DNA from: Roseburia_D yibonii
GTDB lineage: Bacteria; Bacillota; Clostridia; Lachnospirales; Lachnospiraceae
Length of the DNA: 64,000 bases
Assembly (NCBI RefSeq): GCF_014297335.1
Contig: NZ_JACOQH010000003.1
Coordinates: 186,001 to 250,000, forward strand
Direction: 5' to 3'
In this document: one piece after another, positions 25,491-34,583 of the stretch
How the letters are laid out: each line of letters begins with the position of its first letter
How positions within the stretch are numbered: the first letter of the stretch is position 1
Notes under the pieces: model-generated
Databases searched by the model: none
The model's input: the letters and a program-made list of their open reading frames with translations, nothing else
What the model was told of the DNA's origin: nothing
Position numbers and translations under genes: made by a program

Positions 25491-25607
25491 TTTAATTTTA
25501 GCAAAGAAGGTGAGGCTTGCCAAGAGGAAAACACGGGAGTATCCCAAAGTTTGTGTAAACCTCCAAACTGATGTAAGATAAAATTACTCAGTTTGGAGGT
25601 TATTTTT

Positions 25608-26861
25608 ATGGCAAGAAGAAAAGACAGCCCACAAAAAGCAGCAATGAGAGAAATGATGCGTGACTATCTGAAAAATAATGATATCAGCATCAAAGATGGC
25701 ACCGATGTAAACAGCATCATGCGTGACATGATGTCTGTCCTTTTGGAAGGTGCTTTGGATGAAGAACTGGATGAGGAATTAGGATATTCCAAGTATGACT
25801 ATCGAAACAAAGAAACAGACAATAGTAGAAATGGACATTCCAGCAAAACCATGCACACCAGTTATGGAGATATGGATGTGGCGATTCCAAGGGATCGTAA
25901 CGGTGATTATGAACCACAGCTGATTAAAAAATATCAAAATACCGTAACTCAGGACATGGAAGAAAAAATACTTTCCATGTATGCCAAGGGAATGACCACC
26001 GGAGACATTGAATCCCACATGCGTGAATTATACGATATTGATATTTCTGACAGTACAATCAGCAGGATCACAGATAAAATCCTGCCGATTGTAAAAGAAT
26101 GGCAGGAACGCCCTCTGGAAGAAGTGTATGCTGTAGTATTTATGGATGCAATCCATTATCATGTCCGCAGTGAAGGACGTATTGTAAAACGTGCGGTTTA
26201 CATTGCCCTTGGTATCGATATGAATGGGAAAAAAGATGTTCTTGGAATGTATGTTGGAGAAAACGAAAGTGCGAAGTTCTGGCTTTCTATCATGAATGGA
26301 TTAAAAAACAGAGGCGTTGAGGATATCCTGATTGCATGCGTTGATGGTTTAAATGGATTTCCACAGGCAATCGAGGCTGTTTATCCCAAAACAGAGATTC
26401 AGCAGTGTATCATCCATCAGATCCGTAATTCAACGAAGTTTGTTTCATACAAAGACATCAAAAAACTGATGGCTGATCTGAAGCTTGTATATGCGGCTCC
26501 AACGGAAGAAACCGCTTTAAATGAACTGGAACTGTTCAAGGATAAATGGGATTCCAAGTACCCAAAAATCTATAAATCCTGGCATGATAACTGGGCAACA
26601 CTGTCCACTTATTTCAAGTATCCAGAAGCTGTAAGACGTTTGATTTATACCACAAATGCCATTGAAGGATTCAACCGTCAGCTTCGGAAAGTGACCAAAA
26701 GCAAGACCGTTTTTCCGTCAGATGACAGCCTTTTAAAAATGCTGTATCTGGCAACTATGGATATCACGAAAAAATGGACCGGACACAGGCAGGACTGGGG
26801 GCAGATCCATTCCCAGCTGGAAATCTATTTTGAAGAACGTCTAATCGGACGCAACCTGTAA
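25608..26861 (+). CDS. IS256-family (mutator-type) transposase
   Basis: 417 residues, normal length and apparently intact. Visible features are the N-terminal ELDEELGYSKYD, the RNGHSSKTMHTSYGDMDVAIPRDRNGDYEP segment, AVVFMDAIHYHVR with the first catalytic Asp, ACVDGLNGFPQAIEAVYP with the second, and the TTNAIEGFNRQLRKVTKSK region with the Glu. The start at 25608 follows TTGGAGG at spacing 7; an upstream TTG is less likely. It may still be mobile. Confidence 0.95.
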   Translation: MARRKDSPQKAAMREMMRDYLKNNDISIKDGTDVNSIMRDMMSVLLEGALDEELDEELGYSKYDYRNKETDNSRNGHSSKTMHTSYGDMDVAIPRDRNGDYEPQLIKKYQNTVTQDMEEKILSMYAKGMTTGDIESHMRELYDIDISDSTISRITDKILPIVKEWQERPLEEVYAVVFMDAIHYHVRSEGRIVKRAVYIALGIDMNGKKDVLGMYVGENESAKFWLSIMNGLKNRGVEDILIACVDGLNGFPQAIEAVYPKTEIQQCIIHQIRNSTKFVSYKDIKKLMADLKLVYAAPTEETALNELELFKDKWDSKYPKIYKSWHDNWATLSTYFKYPEAVRRLIYTTNAIEGFNRQLRKVTKSKTVFPSDDSLLKMLYLATMDITKKWTGHRQDWGQIHSQLEIYFEERLIGRNL

Positions 26862-26887
26862 AAACAGCTTGTTTTAGGCAGGTTTTA

Positions 26888-26956
26888 TTGACATGCCCAA
26901 AAACTCCTGTATAATGCAGATATGGGCAGAATCCGGAAAATCGGCTCTGCCCATTT
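26888..26956 (+). promoter_or_regulatory. outward promoter plus hairpin at the IS256 right end
   Basis: TTGACA (26888-26893), 16-base spacer, TATAAT (26910-26915), followed by the stem GGGCAGA/TCTGCCC (about 26924-26954). It could make a short RNA or drive transcription antisense to the chemoreceptor fragment. Confidence 0.5.
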
Positions 26957-26984
26957 GTAACTATTCACAAATCTTATATCAGTT

Positions 26985-27851
26985 TTAAACGTTTACACAA
27001 AACTTGAAATTTTTTGATTCACTGCTCATCTGCTGGCTCGCAGCCGCACACTCCTGTGATGTTGCTGAATTGGTCTGTACAACATCATTAATCTGCTCCA
27101 TTCCTTCGTTAATCTGCTTGATCTCACTGGTCTGGGTCTCCAGTGTATCAGCTATATTAACCACCTCTTTTGTAATCCCCTTAGAGTTCTCTGCTACTTC
27201 TTCAAGCTGTGAGGCTGTCTGCTCTGCAATATTCATGCCTTTTTCAACAGCTTGCACAGATGTCTCTATAAGCGCAGCTGATTCCTTTGCAGCCTGTGCA
27301 CTTTGATCGGCAAGCATATTTACCTGATTTGCCACAATCGCAAAGCCTTTTCCTGCCTCTCCTGCCCTTGCCGCCTCAATAGAAGCATTTAATACAAGCA
27401 GGTTGGTCTGTGATGCAATCTCATTAATAGTTGATATAATCTGATCTATCTGTTTAGAGGCTTCGTTTATTTCATGCATAGATGCAACCATCTCCTGCAT
27501 CCTTCCATTGCTTTCCCAAATTGCACCTCCAAGCTCATCCACTCTTCCGCTGATTTTCTTGGCACTCTCTGAATTCTGCTCCACCTGTTCTGAAACTCCC
27601 GCAACTGTCGCTGTCAGTTCCTCTACAACCGCAGCCTGATTGGTTGCACCGTCTGCAAGGTCATTTGAGCTTGCAGCTACCTGCTCTGCCGCACTTGAAA
27701 CCTCCCTTGATACATTCTGGATTCCCTTTATGGTGACTGCCATACTTTTTTCAAATTCCATAAATGAATGTAAAATACCTACAAAATCGCCTTTCCACTC
27801 TACTTCCGGCTGTGCATCAAAATGTCCGTCCGCAAATTTATAGACATTTTC
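26985..27851 (-). pseudogene. chemoreceptor (MCP) fragment
   Basis: Encodes the end of a HAMP domain (FADGHFDAQPEVEWKGDFVGILHSF) and the cytoplasmic signalling domain with the hairpin-tip sequence IDQIISTINEIASQTNLLVLNASIEAARAGE and AIVANQVNMLADQSAQAAKESAALIE. The sensor and membrane parts are missing: an in-frame stop lies at 27852-27854. The last few codons were replaced by IS256 sequence (after SSESKNFK). Both ends are therefore truncated. An ATG at 27761 could give a soluble 258-residue product, but no clear ribosome binding site is seen. Confidence 0.85.
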
Positions 27852-27918
27852 TTATCGTAGAGCTATAATATTAAAATCATATAGAACAGATAGACATTGA
27901 TTTTAGGAAGTGATACAA

Positions 27919-29697
27919 ATGAAAAAGCTAAAAAAGAGATTCATTGTTCCGGCAGTGGTATTTATATTGGGTATGTGTGCGTTAATCGGCGCTATATATG
28001 TAGTCGGCGAGAGTCAGGAACAGCAGAACAGGACAAATGCAAAGCTCAATGCGATGACATATACGGAGCGTATATATGGCGAGCTTATGGAGGGAATAGG
28101 AGTTACCGATACCTTAAAGCAGGTTGTCATAAGTGGTGATGGAAATATAAATAGGTTTTATGATATTGCAGCAAATATGATGGACGATTCGATTCAGAGT
28201 ATACAGATAGCACCGAATGGAATTGTGACTGAAATATATCCAGAGGATGTGAATGAATCCGGCAAGATTGATCTGATAAATGATAGTGACAGGGGAGAGA
28301 TTTCGCGCTATGCGAGGGATAATGACACTGTAATTATGCAGGGACCATTGAAGCTGAAGCAGGGCGGATATGGTATAGCAGTGCGCAATCCGGTTTATTT
28401 GGAGGATGAAAATGGTAAAAAGAGCTTTTGGGGCTTCACAATTGTTATACTGAAGGTTCCGGAAATTTTTTCTGATTCTGTAGAGGCTCTTTCCAATTTT
28501 GGATATAAGTACAGTCTGCAGAAGTGTGCTTCGCCGTGGGATGATACGTATGAGTGGGTTTACGGTTCAAAGGAAGAGTTAAACGATCCGGTGATATATG
28601 ACTTTGACGTGTATGAAGACAAGTGGAGGCTTGAGCTTTTACCCAAGAGTGGGTTTTACAATAATAACTACCTGATATACATGTTTATTGGAGGTGTAAT
28701 TATAGTCCTGCTTTTGGCAGGGCTTACAGCAGCGTTGATTTCAATCAATGAGAACAGGAAGAATTTCAAGAGACTTGCTGTGACTGATGCACTGACCGGT
28801 ATCTACAACAGGCACGGCTTTGATGAGCAGGTTGAGCAATATATGAGACAGAATCCGCAAAAGCATTGTGTTATGGCAATGCTTGATATTGACGATTTCA
28901 AGCTGGTCAACGATATGTATGGACATGCGGCAGGTGATGGTGCACTGCAGAAGCTTGCAGAGAGCATGAAGCAATATTTTTCAAAGGATGCCATACTCGG
29001 CAGAAACGGGGGCGATGAGTTTAGCATTTTCATGCCGGATTGCACGGTTGTGGAGGTTAAGCCTTTTCTTAAGAAGTTTACAGAAGAAACTAGGAAATTT
29101 TATTGTAAAGGTGAAGCGCATACATTTACCATTTCACTGGGCTTTGCGGAGTATCCTGTTTTGGCTGATGACCGTTCACAGCTCATGCGGTGTGCGGATA
29201 TGGCACTTTATGGGGTGAAAATGCATGGGAAGAACGGCTGCATGGCATACCGTGAGGGTGAGCGTATAAAGAGCCGTGCGAAGCTTGGATTTGCCGTTAA
29301 GGATATTATTGACAATATGCCGGGAGCTTTCATTGTTTACAAGGCAGATAAAGAAAATGATGAGATTCTGCTTGCAAACAGTGAGTTGCTTCGGCTTACA
29401 GGCTGTAAAAATATGGACGAGCTGCTTGCATATACAGGTAAGAGCTTCTGCAATCTGATACGCCCGGATGAACAGGAAAGCTGTCAAAAAAGCATATGGT
29501 CGCAGATTAACGGAGGACACTCAAATGATTATATTTTCTTTCATATGCGAAAAGCAGACGGCACATATATTTCAGTGCTCGACCATGGCAGGATAGTGGA
29601 TTCAGTGCACAATGGCAGAGTATTTTATGTGATGATCATGGACTTAAAGTCACTGCAGAGACATTTTGGAGACTGCCTGAAGCTGGTGGAGAAGTAG
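27919..29697 (+). CDS. membrane diguanylate cyclase with extracellular sensor and PAS-like tail
   Basis: 592 residues. Order: membrane helix (about 8-30), extracellular CHASE-like domain (31-255), second helix (255-280), GGDEF domain (about 295-450) with intact RNGGDEF active site, and a C-terminal PAS-like domain (from about 470). It should make cyclic di-GMP in response to an external signal. The RxxD inhibitory site before GGDEF is not conserved (FSKDAILG). The ATG at 27919 follows AGGAAG; a GTG three codons earlier is less likely. It is the only apparently functional cargo of the mobile segment. Confidence 0.88.
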   Translation: MKKLKKRFIVPAVVFILGMCALIGAIYVVGESQEQQNRTNAKLNAMTYTERIYGELMEGIGVTDTLKQVVISGDGNINRFYDIAANMMDDSIQSIQIAPNGIVTEIYPEDVNESGKIDLINDSDRGEISRYARDNDTVIMQGPLKLKQGGYGIAVRNPVYLEDENGKKSFWGFTIVILKVPEIFSDSVEALSNFGYKYSLQKCASPWDDTYEWVYGSKEELNDPVIYDFDVYEDKWRLELLPKSGFYNNNYLIYMFIGGVIIVLLLAGLTAALISINENRKNFKRLAVTDALTGIYNRHGFDEQVEQYMRQNPQKHCVMAMLDIDDFKLVNDMYGHAAGDGALQKLAESMKQYFSKDAILGRNGGDEFSIFMPDCTVVEVKPFLKKFTEETRKFYCKGEAHTFTISLGFAEYPVLADDRSQLMRCADMALYGVKMHGKNGCMAYREGERIKSRAKLGFAVKDIIDNMPGAFIVYKADKENDEILLANSELLRLTGCKNMDELLAYTGKSFCNLIRPDEQESCQKSIWSQINGGHSNDYIFFHMRKADGTYISVLDHGRIVDSVHNGRVFYVMIMDLKSLQRHFGDCLKLVEK

Positions 29698-29745
29698 AAA
29701 TAAGCAAATTGGCAGGCTGTAAAATAAATTTACCTTTCAATGCTG

Positions 29746-29754
29746 TTCAGATTC
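29746..29754. repeat. right target-site duplication
   Basis: TTCAGATTC abuts the right inverted repeat and matches 24425-24433 exactly; the nine bases mark the original insertion site. Confidence 0.85.
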
Positions 29755-29763
29755 CGCCACGCC

Positions 29764-29792
29764 TTGACATTTCACAGCTTGTTTTCTATAAT
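29764..29792 (+). promoter_or_regulatory. consensus promoter of the DUF4250 gene
   Basis: Perfect sigma-A consensus: TTGACA (29764-29769), 17 bases, TATAAT (29787-29792). The -35 box begins 9 bases after the target duplication, so the insertion spared the core promoter but removed whatever lay upstream. Confidence 0.88.
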
Positions 29793-29827
29793 CATGGGGC
29801 ATTCAGTTATAAAAAAGGAGGATTGCT

Positions 29828-30010
29828 ATGCCACAGACATTACCAAAAGACCCGGTCATCTTACTGAGCTTTGTGAACACAGAACTCCGGGATCACTATA
29901 CATCATTAGACAAATTCTGCCATGCGCACGGCGCTGACCGCGCGGCACTGGAACAAAAACTCGGCGACATCGACTACTGCTATGACGCCGCAACCAATCA
30001 GTTTATTTAG
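29828..30010 (+). CDS. DUF4250 family protein
   Basis: 60 residues (LPKDPVILLSFVNTELRDHYTSLDKFCHAHGAD ... IDYCYDAATNQF), matching the small DUF4250 family common in Clostridia; function unknown. It follows AAAGGAGG and a perfect promoter, so it is probably well expressed, and it is followed by two hairpins including a terminator. Confidence 0.88.
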   Translation: MPQTLPKDPVILLSFVNTELRDHYTSLDKFCHAHGADRAALEQKLGDIDYCYDAATNQFI

Positions 30011-30012
30011 TC

Positions 30013-30074
30013 AGATGGCGGTTCCGCCATCTTCACTAATACAAAAAAACCACCGTGTGCGTCGGTGGTTTTTA
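30013..30074 (+). terminator. double hairpin ending the DUF4250 transcript
   Basis: First stem AGATGGCGG/CCGCCATCT (30013-30032) has no T-run. The second, AACCACCG/CGGTGGTT (30048-30070), is followed by TTTTAT and is a standard intrinsic terminator. Confidence 0.85.
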
Positions 30075-30090
30075 TAAAGGGGGAGAGTTT

Positions 30091-30141
30091 ATGAAAAAGT
30101 TTTCTTCATCACTGATTTCTTCTCAAGTGATGCTTATATAA
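30091..30141 (+). CDS. possible 16-residue peptide
   Basis: ATG after GGGGGAG opens a 16-codon frame (MKKFSSSLISSQVMLI) just after the DUF4250 terminator. Within it CATCACT and AGTGATG form an inverted repeat. No promoter is obvious. The remaining sequence to 30231 is AT-rich with a loose repeat of GTGAACTT and no other visible feature. Confidence 0.2.
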   Translation: MKKFSSSLISSQVMLI

Positions 30142-30231
30142 TATCTGCAATTTGTGAACTTCTTATGTCTCTCCCTTGAAAAAAATGTGAACTTTCTAAA
30201 TAAAATCTGTAACAAATCTATAAAGTCTGTT

Positions 30232-31044
30232 TTATAAATTCGAAAGCCGGTAAAGTGCCTGTTTCGGAAGGATACAAACAGCATGCTCCTCGATCTCACG
30301 CGCTCTGGCGTCTCCGATCAAAAATGACGTGCCATACTCACATGCCTGGATGGAAAGCGCTGCCATCTCCTCTTTGCCAATCTCCTCGATATCAAGGATC
30401 AGCGCATATTCCCTGTCATCTGTTTTGTACAAGCTCTCCTGCCGGAACGCAAATCCCGGAAAATGTCTGCAAAAGCGAACCGCATGATCCATCGAACCAA
30501 AGAACACGATAAACATGTGATTGCCCATCCAGTAATCCGTCGGTTTCTTTTCTTCCGGCGCCCCCGCTGTCTCTGCGGTGCTCTGTGCTTCGGCAGACGG
30601 ATCTTTCCGGTCTGCTGCCTCACTCTCCTGCAGCTCCTCTTCCTGTCTGTCCTGTATCTCGCGCAGCAGCTTTGCGAAAGCATCCGCCTGGTTCTGTCCG
30701 GTCATGCCGCGTATCTCGTCCACACGCTCCGCATCCGTCCAGCCTTCCTCTGTCATCATGTCTTTCAAATGATCCAGTGCGCGATCCATGCCGATGTTCT
30801 CCGCCTTGTCTGAAAATGTGAACACCACATCATGATTCGGCAGAAACGCCGCCTGCACCGCCTGGATGCCTGAAGTCATCTTAAAGCCGATCTCTTCCTC
30901 CGCCATATCCACAACTTCATTCAAAAATTCCTGCGCTTTATCGCCATTTTTTATCAGATCTTCGATCTTTAAACCGCGTTCTTCTATCTCATCCTGTGAA
31001 ACAATACATCTCACCGTACTCTTATCTACTCGTTTAAATCTCAT
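30232..31044 (-). CDS. mecA: MecA-type ClpC adaptor protein
   Basis: 270 residues. The N terminus (MRFKRVDKSTVRCIVSQDEIEERGLKIEDL) matches the substrate-binding domain of MecA, and residues ~165-265 (HMFIVFFGSMDHAVRFCRHFP, ALILDIEE) match the ClpC-binding domain. A charged, low-complexity linker (QDRQEEELQESEAADRKDP) joins them. It delivers proteins to the ClpCP protease. The ribosome binding site is weak. It stands alone on its transcript. Confidence 0.85.
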   Translation of the reverse strand: MRFKRVDKSTVRCIVSQDEIEERGLKIEDLIKNGDKAQEFLNEVVDMAEEEIGFKMTSGIQAVQAAFLPNHDVVFTFSDKAENIGMDRALDHLKDMMTEEGWTDAERVDEIRGMTGQNQADAFAKLLREIQDRQEEELQESEAADRKDPSAEAQSTAETAGAPEEKKPTDYWMGNHMFIVFFGSMDHAVRFCRHFPGFAFRQESLYKTDDREYALILDIEEIGKEEMAALSIQACEYGTSFLIGDARAREIEEHAVCILPKQALYRLSNL

Positions 31045-31189
31045 AATTACCCACTTTCATGATAAATCCTGATTGTTCAGGGGATAATAACCAGTCTCCG
31101 TTAAAAACCTAAAGGAATACTTATATCATATTATATCACAAACCAAATAAATTCATCTACGAAATTATTTACAAAACATGAAAAATTAT

Positions 31190-31231
31190 AGAAAAAAAGA
31201 CCGCTTCACACAAGCGATGCGAAGTGGCCTT
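31190..31231 (-). terminator. pta terminator
   Basis: On the minus strand GGCCACTTCG pairs with GAAGCGGTC (two mismatches) and is followed by seven T residues, just downstream of pta. The bases from 31045 to 31190 contain only the mecA upstream region. Confidence 0.75.
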
Positions 31232-31244
31232 TTGTTTTTAAAAA

Positions 31245-32228
31245 TTATGCCAAAGCTGCGGTAATGATCGCCATCGAATATACTTCAGAAGCATTGCATC
31301 CGCGGGACAGATCATTAATCGGTGCGTTAAGTCCGAGAAGGATCGGGCCGTATGCATCGAAGTTACCAAGACGCTGCGCTATTTTGTATCCAATATTTCC
31401 TGCGTTGATATCCGGGAAGATAAATGTATTTGCATGTCCCGCAACAACAGAATCCGGGCACTTGGTGCGGGCAACTCTCGGAGAAACCGCTGCATCAAAC
31501 TGCATCTCGCCTTCGATCGGGAGATCCGGATATTTTGCTCTTGCCTTTGCTGCTGCATTGCGCATCTTGTCTACATCTTCACCTTTTCCGGAACCAAAGG
31601 TAGAGTAGCTTAAGAATGCAACCTTAGGATCGATACCGAAGATCTTCGCGCATGCTGCGGATTCTCCGGCGATCTCTACGAGTTCATCCTCGGTCGGATG
31701 GATGTTGATCGCGCAGTCGCTCATTGCAAGGACTTCGTTCTCACCTGTCGCAGACGGACGAACCAGGATAAAGCAGGAAGACACGATCGTGTTGCCCGGC
31801 TTTGTCTTGATCAGCTGAAGCGCCGGTCTTACGGTATCCGCTGTGGAATAGGTAGCTCCACCGAGCAGTGCGTCCGCAATGCCCATCTTTACCAACATGG
31901 TACCGAAGTAATTTGCCTGTGAGAGGATTCCTCTCGCCTGCTCCGGTGTTACTCCTTTGGATTTACGGAGCTCACAGAATAATTCTACCATTTCATCAAA
32001 ACGGTCGAAGTTTTTCGGATTTATGATCTCTGCCCCACGGATGTTAAATCCGCTGTCTGCCGCTGTTGTATATACCTCATCCGGATCTCCGACAAGGATC
32101 GGCTGCAGGAAGTTGCTTGCAAGAAGTCTGGAGGCTGCCTCTAAAATACGGGGATCAGTTCCCTCTGTAAATACGATTTTTTTCGGATCTTTCTTTAAGA
32201 TCTCGATTAACTGACCAAAACCAAACAT
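31245..32228 (-). CDS. pta: phosphate acetyltransferase
   Basis: Interconverts acetyl-CoA and acetyl phosphate; the acetate branch of fermentation. The 327-residue single-domain form is the usual Firmicutes length. Visible are the FTEGTDPRILEAA start, YFGTMLVKMGIADALLGGATYSTADTVRPALQLI in the centre and the C-terminal FPDINAGNIGYKIAQRLG. The start follows AGGAGAG. Acetate kinase is not adjacent. Annotation as Pta rather than phosphate butyryltransferase rests on these motifs. Confidence 0.94.
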   Translation of the reverse strand: MFGFGQLIEILKKDPKKIVFTEGTDPRILEAASRLLASNFLQPILVGDPDEVYTTAADSGFNIRGAEIINPKNFDRFDEMVELFCELRKSKGVTPEQARGILSQANYFGTMLVKMGIADALLGGATYSTADTVRPALQLIKTKPGNTIVSSCFILVRPSATGENEVLAMSDCAINIHPTEDELVEIAGESAACAKIFGIDPKVAFLSYSTFGSGKGEDVDKMRNAAAKARAKYPDLPIEGEMQFDAAVSPRVARTKCPDSVVAGHANTFIFPDINAGNIGYKIAQRLGNFDAYGPILLGLNAPINDLSRGCNASEVYSMAIITAALA

Positions 32229-32363
32229 ATTGTTTTCTCTCCTATTCTATCAAATATACTGTTTATTCGATGTTTTTATTCTATACCCATTTAACCGACA
32301 AAACAATATATTCCATGTACTTTTTGCGGAACAAGAAACGGCTTTTTTTCTCATTTAAAACGA

Positions 32364-34583
32364 CTATTCCGACATGCTCTTTAAGCTCTCCGTCATCTCC
32401 ACTTTCCGGCATTTTTGCCCAGAGACCGCCATCGCGAACGCATACGCGACGAAAATGAACAAAAGGCTTGCAAGAAGCGTCGTTCCCTTTACCGGAAGGC
32501 TCATGACCATACCCGAAGATTTCGCCGAGGCGAGGATCATGGAGTACGCCGTCAGATAACCGAGCGGCACACCGAGCACAAAGCCGACCGGCACCAGCAG
32601 ATGATTGGAAGAAAGCACAAATTTCTGCACTTCCCTGTCCCGGTAACCAAGCACCATAAGCATCGAAATGTTTCTTTTGCTTTCCTCCGCGATCATGCCG
32701 GATATCATGGTCACGATCAGTACGCCGATCAGCATGCCGAGTACCTTTAGTAATTTTAAGACAATGCCGGCGGTCGTCGATAAATTCTCTACCATATCCC
32801 GGTAGTCATCCAGAGAGGATGCTTTCTTTAGCAGTTCCGCCGGAATCGTAAGCTTTTCTTTGCTTATAATGACATTATATTCGTCCACCGGTCGTTCCAG
32901 GATCTCTGCGGCATTCTCCTTGCTTGTTAAAATGAGCGACAGAATATCATTTTTTACGATACCGCTTATCACGACCGTGCTTTCTTTCATCGTCACGGTA
33001 TTATAGAACGAAAAGGTGTCCCCCGCCCGTATCCCGTACTGCTTTGCAGCGGAACTCGTCATATAGTAGCCGCCATAATTTAATGCTTTGCCATCCTCGG
33101 TCTTTAAATCCGCAAGGTCATTTTCCTCTTCATATCCGATAAGGTTAAAACGGGAATCATCCTGTGCCGCGCCGAAGCTCACGTCAAACACTGCGTTGCC
33201 GCCATATGGATTTTCGGTCTGGTAGGAGGTAAATCCATACTCATACTGTCCGCCCAGCATGGCGTACGGCACTTTTTCTTCGAGCAGGTTGTCATACGCG
33301 TCCTGAAAGGAGCCGCCAAGTACGATGCAGAGCGTCGCGATCGCGATCCCGACCACAAGCGTGATACTGCGAAAACCGTTTAAGACCACCGAACGGATGT
33401 TATAGATCAAAGAGAGCTTCGCACTGCTGCCGTTTAAAAGCTTCGGTGTCTTTTCTTTCTGCATTCCTTTGAGCAGCGGAACGATCTCCTGTTTTAACAC
33501 GCTGCGCAGCACGAGATCGGACACCAGCCCGTATACCACGATCGGGATCAAAAGCACGATACCGATAAATTTCCACGGCATTTTCACGACATAATCAATG
33601 TACTCCGCGTCTCCGAAATAAAAGCTGCAAAACGCTCTGGAAAACGGAATGCAAAGAAGGATTCCAACGATGTCCCCGGCAAACGCCGGTATCATGCCGT
33701 AAACCATATAATGCCGGACCAGTTCCTTTTTTCGATAACCGAGCGCCAGCAGGGTTCCGATCGTTTTGCCCTCCCGTTTCACCATTCTTGCCAAAACCAT
33801 CGCGATCACAGCGATCACCACGACCAGAATGATCGGGCAGTACAGGGAAAACTCGGCGACCAGATCATCCGCCTCCTGATAGATCAGGCTGATCCTCGTA
33901 TTCGCTTTTCGCTCCACATACTCCACGGTACCGTATTTTTCATAGATTTCGGTCCGAAACGCAGTTTCTTTTTCTTTGTCTCCATAGCGGACGGAATAGT
34001 ATTCCATGCCCGCGCCCAGGCTCTTTATCGCTTCCTTACTTAAAATACCGATCCCAAAGCCGTCCTTGTCCGGTATACTGTCCGAAAATTCACGCAGCAT
34101 GATGGCGTAGTCCGGTTTCATGCCGAGTCCGCACACGCGAAATGTCTTTCCCGCCAGTTCCATCGTGTCGCCCACTGCGATCCCGTTTGCCTTTGCGTAG
34201 CGGTAAGTGAGCAGGATCTCATCCTCCGCCTCTATCTTTCTCCCTTCGGTCACCGTAGGCAGATCCATTTCTCCGGTCTCGGCAAAGAGCCTCAGCCTGG
34301 TGCCCTGATAGGAAAGATCCTGATACTGCTGCTTTTCTATGGTGACATCATACTGCTCTTTTAACTGTTCCATCTCGTCTTCCGGGATTTCAGACAGTGT
34401 GGCAAATTCCGCATCCTCGATCTTTGTCTCTGCGAAATAGGCATCAAAACAGTGATAGAGCGAGCCGCTCACCGTGACCGCGCCTACTAAGAGCATCACA
34501 GTGATCGCCGTCAGTATGCTTCCTGTCAGGTAAAAAGACAGATTTTTTTTCACGCTTCTCTGTATCTTCTTTTGTAAAGTCAT
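32364..34583 (-). CDS. FtsX-like ABC transporter permease
   Basis: 739 residues with two FtsX domains. There is a helix near the start (LSFYLTGSILTAITVMLLVG), a large extracellular region, a four-helix block around 245-365, a second helix near residue 400 (NGFRSITLVVGIAIATLCIVLGG) followed by a second extracellular region, and a final helix block (615-725). Its ATG shares one base with the ATPase stop (TGATG), so the two are coupled. Such transporters often work in lipid, peptide or antibiotic-response roles; the substrate here is unknown. Confidence 0.88.
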   Translation of the reverse strand: MTLQKKIQRSVKKNLSFYLTGSILTAITVMLLVGAVTVSGSLYHCFDAYFAETKIEDAEFATLSEIPEDEMEQLKEQYDVTIEKQQYQDLSYQGTRLRLFAETGEMDLPTVTEGRKIEAEDEILLTYRYAKANGIAVGDTMELAGKTFRVCGLGMKPDYAIMLREFSDSIPDKDGFGIGILSKEAIKSLGAGMEYYSVRYGDKEKETAFRTEIYEKYGTVEYVERKANTRISLIYQEADDLVAEFSLYCPIILVVVIAVIAMVLARMVKREGKTIGTLLALGYRKKELVRHYMVYGMIPAFAGDIVGILLCIPFSRAFCSFYFGDAEYIDYVVKMPWKFIGIVLLIPIVVYGLVSDLVLRSVLKQEIVPLLKGMQKEKTPKLLNGSSAKLSLIYNIRSVVLNGFRSITLVVGIAIATLCIVLGGSFQDAYDNLLEEKVPYAMLGGQYEYGFTSYQTENPYGGNAVFDVSFGAAQDDSRFNLIGYEEENDLADLKTEDGKALNYGGYYMTSSAAKQYGIRAGDTFSFYNTVTMKESTVVISGIVKNDILSLILTSKENAAEILERPVDEYNVIISKEKLTIPAELLKKASSLDDYRDMVENLSTTAGIVLKLLKVLGMLIGVLIVTMISGMIAEESKRNISMLMVLGYRDREVQKFVLSSNHLLVPVGFVLGVPLGYLTAYSMILASAKSSGMVMSLPVKGTTLLASLLFIFVAYAFAMAVSGQKCRKVEMTESLKSMSE

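Larger units (their letters stand above)
25550..27001 (+). mobile_element. IS256-family insertion sequence
   Basis: Ends are related inverted repeats: TTTGTGTAAAC followed by ACTGATGTAAGAT on the left (25550-25580) and the complement of TTTGTGTAAAC with ACTGATATAAGAT on the right (about 26970-27001). Between them is one transposase gene. The 8-bp flanks (TCCCAAAG and ACTTGAAA) do not match, so no target duplication remains. Confidence 0.82.
24434..29745. mobile_element. 5.3-kb transposon-like segment with cargo
   Basis: Bounded by perfect 17-bp terminal inverted repeats, CAGCATTGAAAGGTAAA at 24434-24450 and its complement at 29729-29745, and flanked by the 9-bp direct repeat TTCAGATTC. It contains a decayed DDE-type transposase near the left end, an IS256-family element, a chemoreceptor fragment and a complete GGDEF gene. 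Codon use (frequent AGA, AGG, ATA) differs from neighbouring genes, suggesting acquisition from an AT-richer motile relative. It inserted between two divergent genes. Confidence 0.82.

Noticed and set aside
25542..27009. Target duplication around the IS256 element
   Set aside because: The 8-bp flanks TCCCAAAG and ACTTGAAA differ; later rearrangement or an old insertion is likely.
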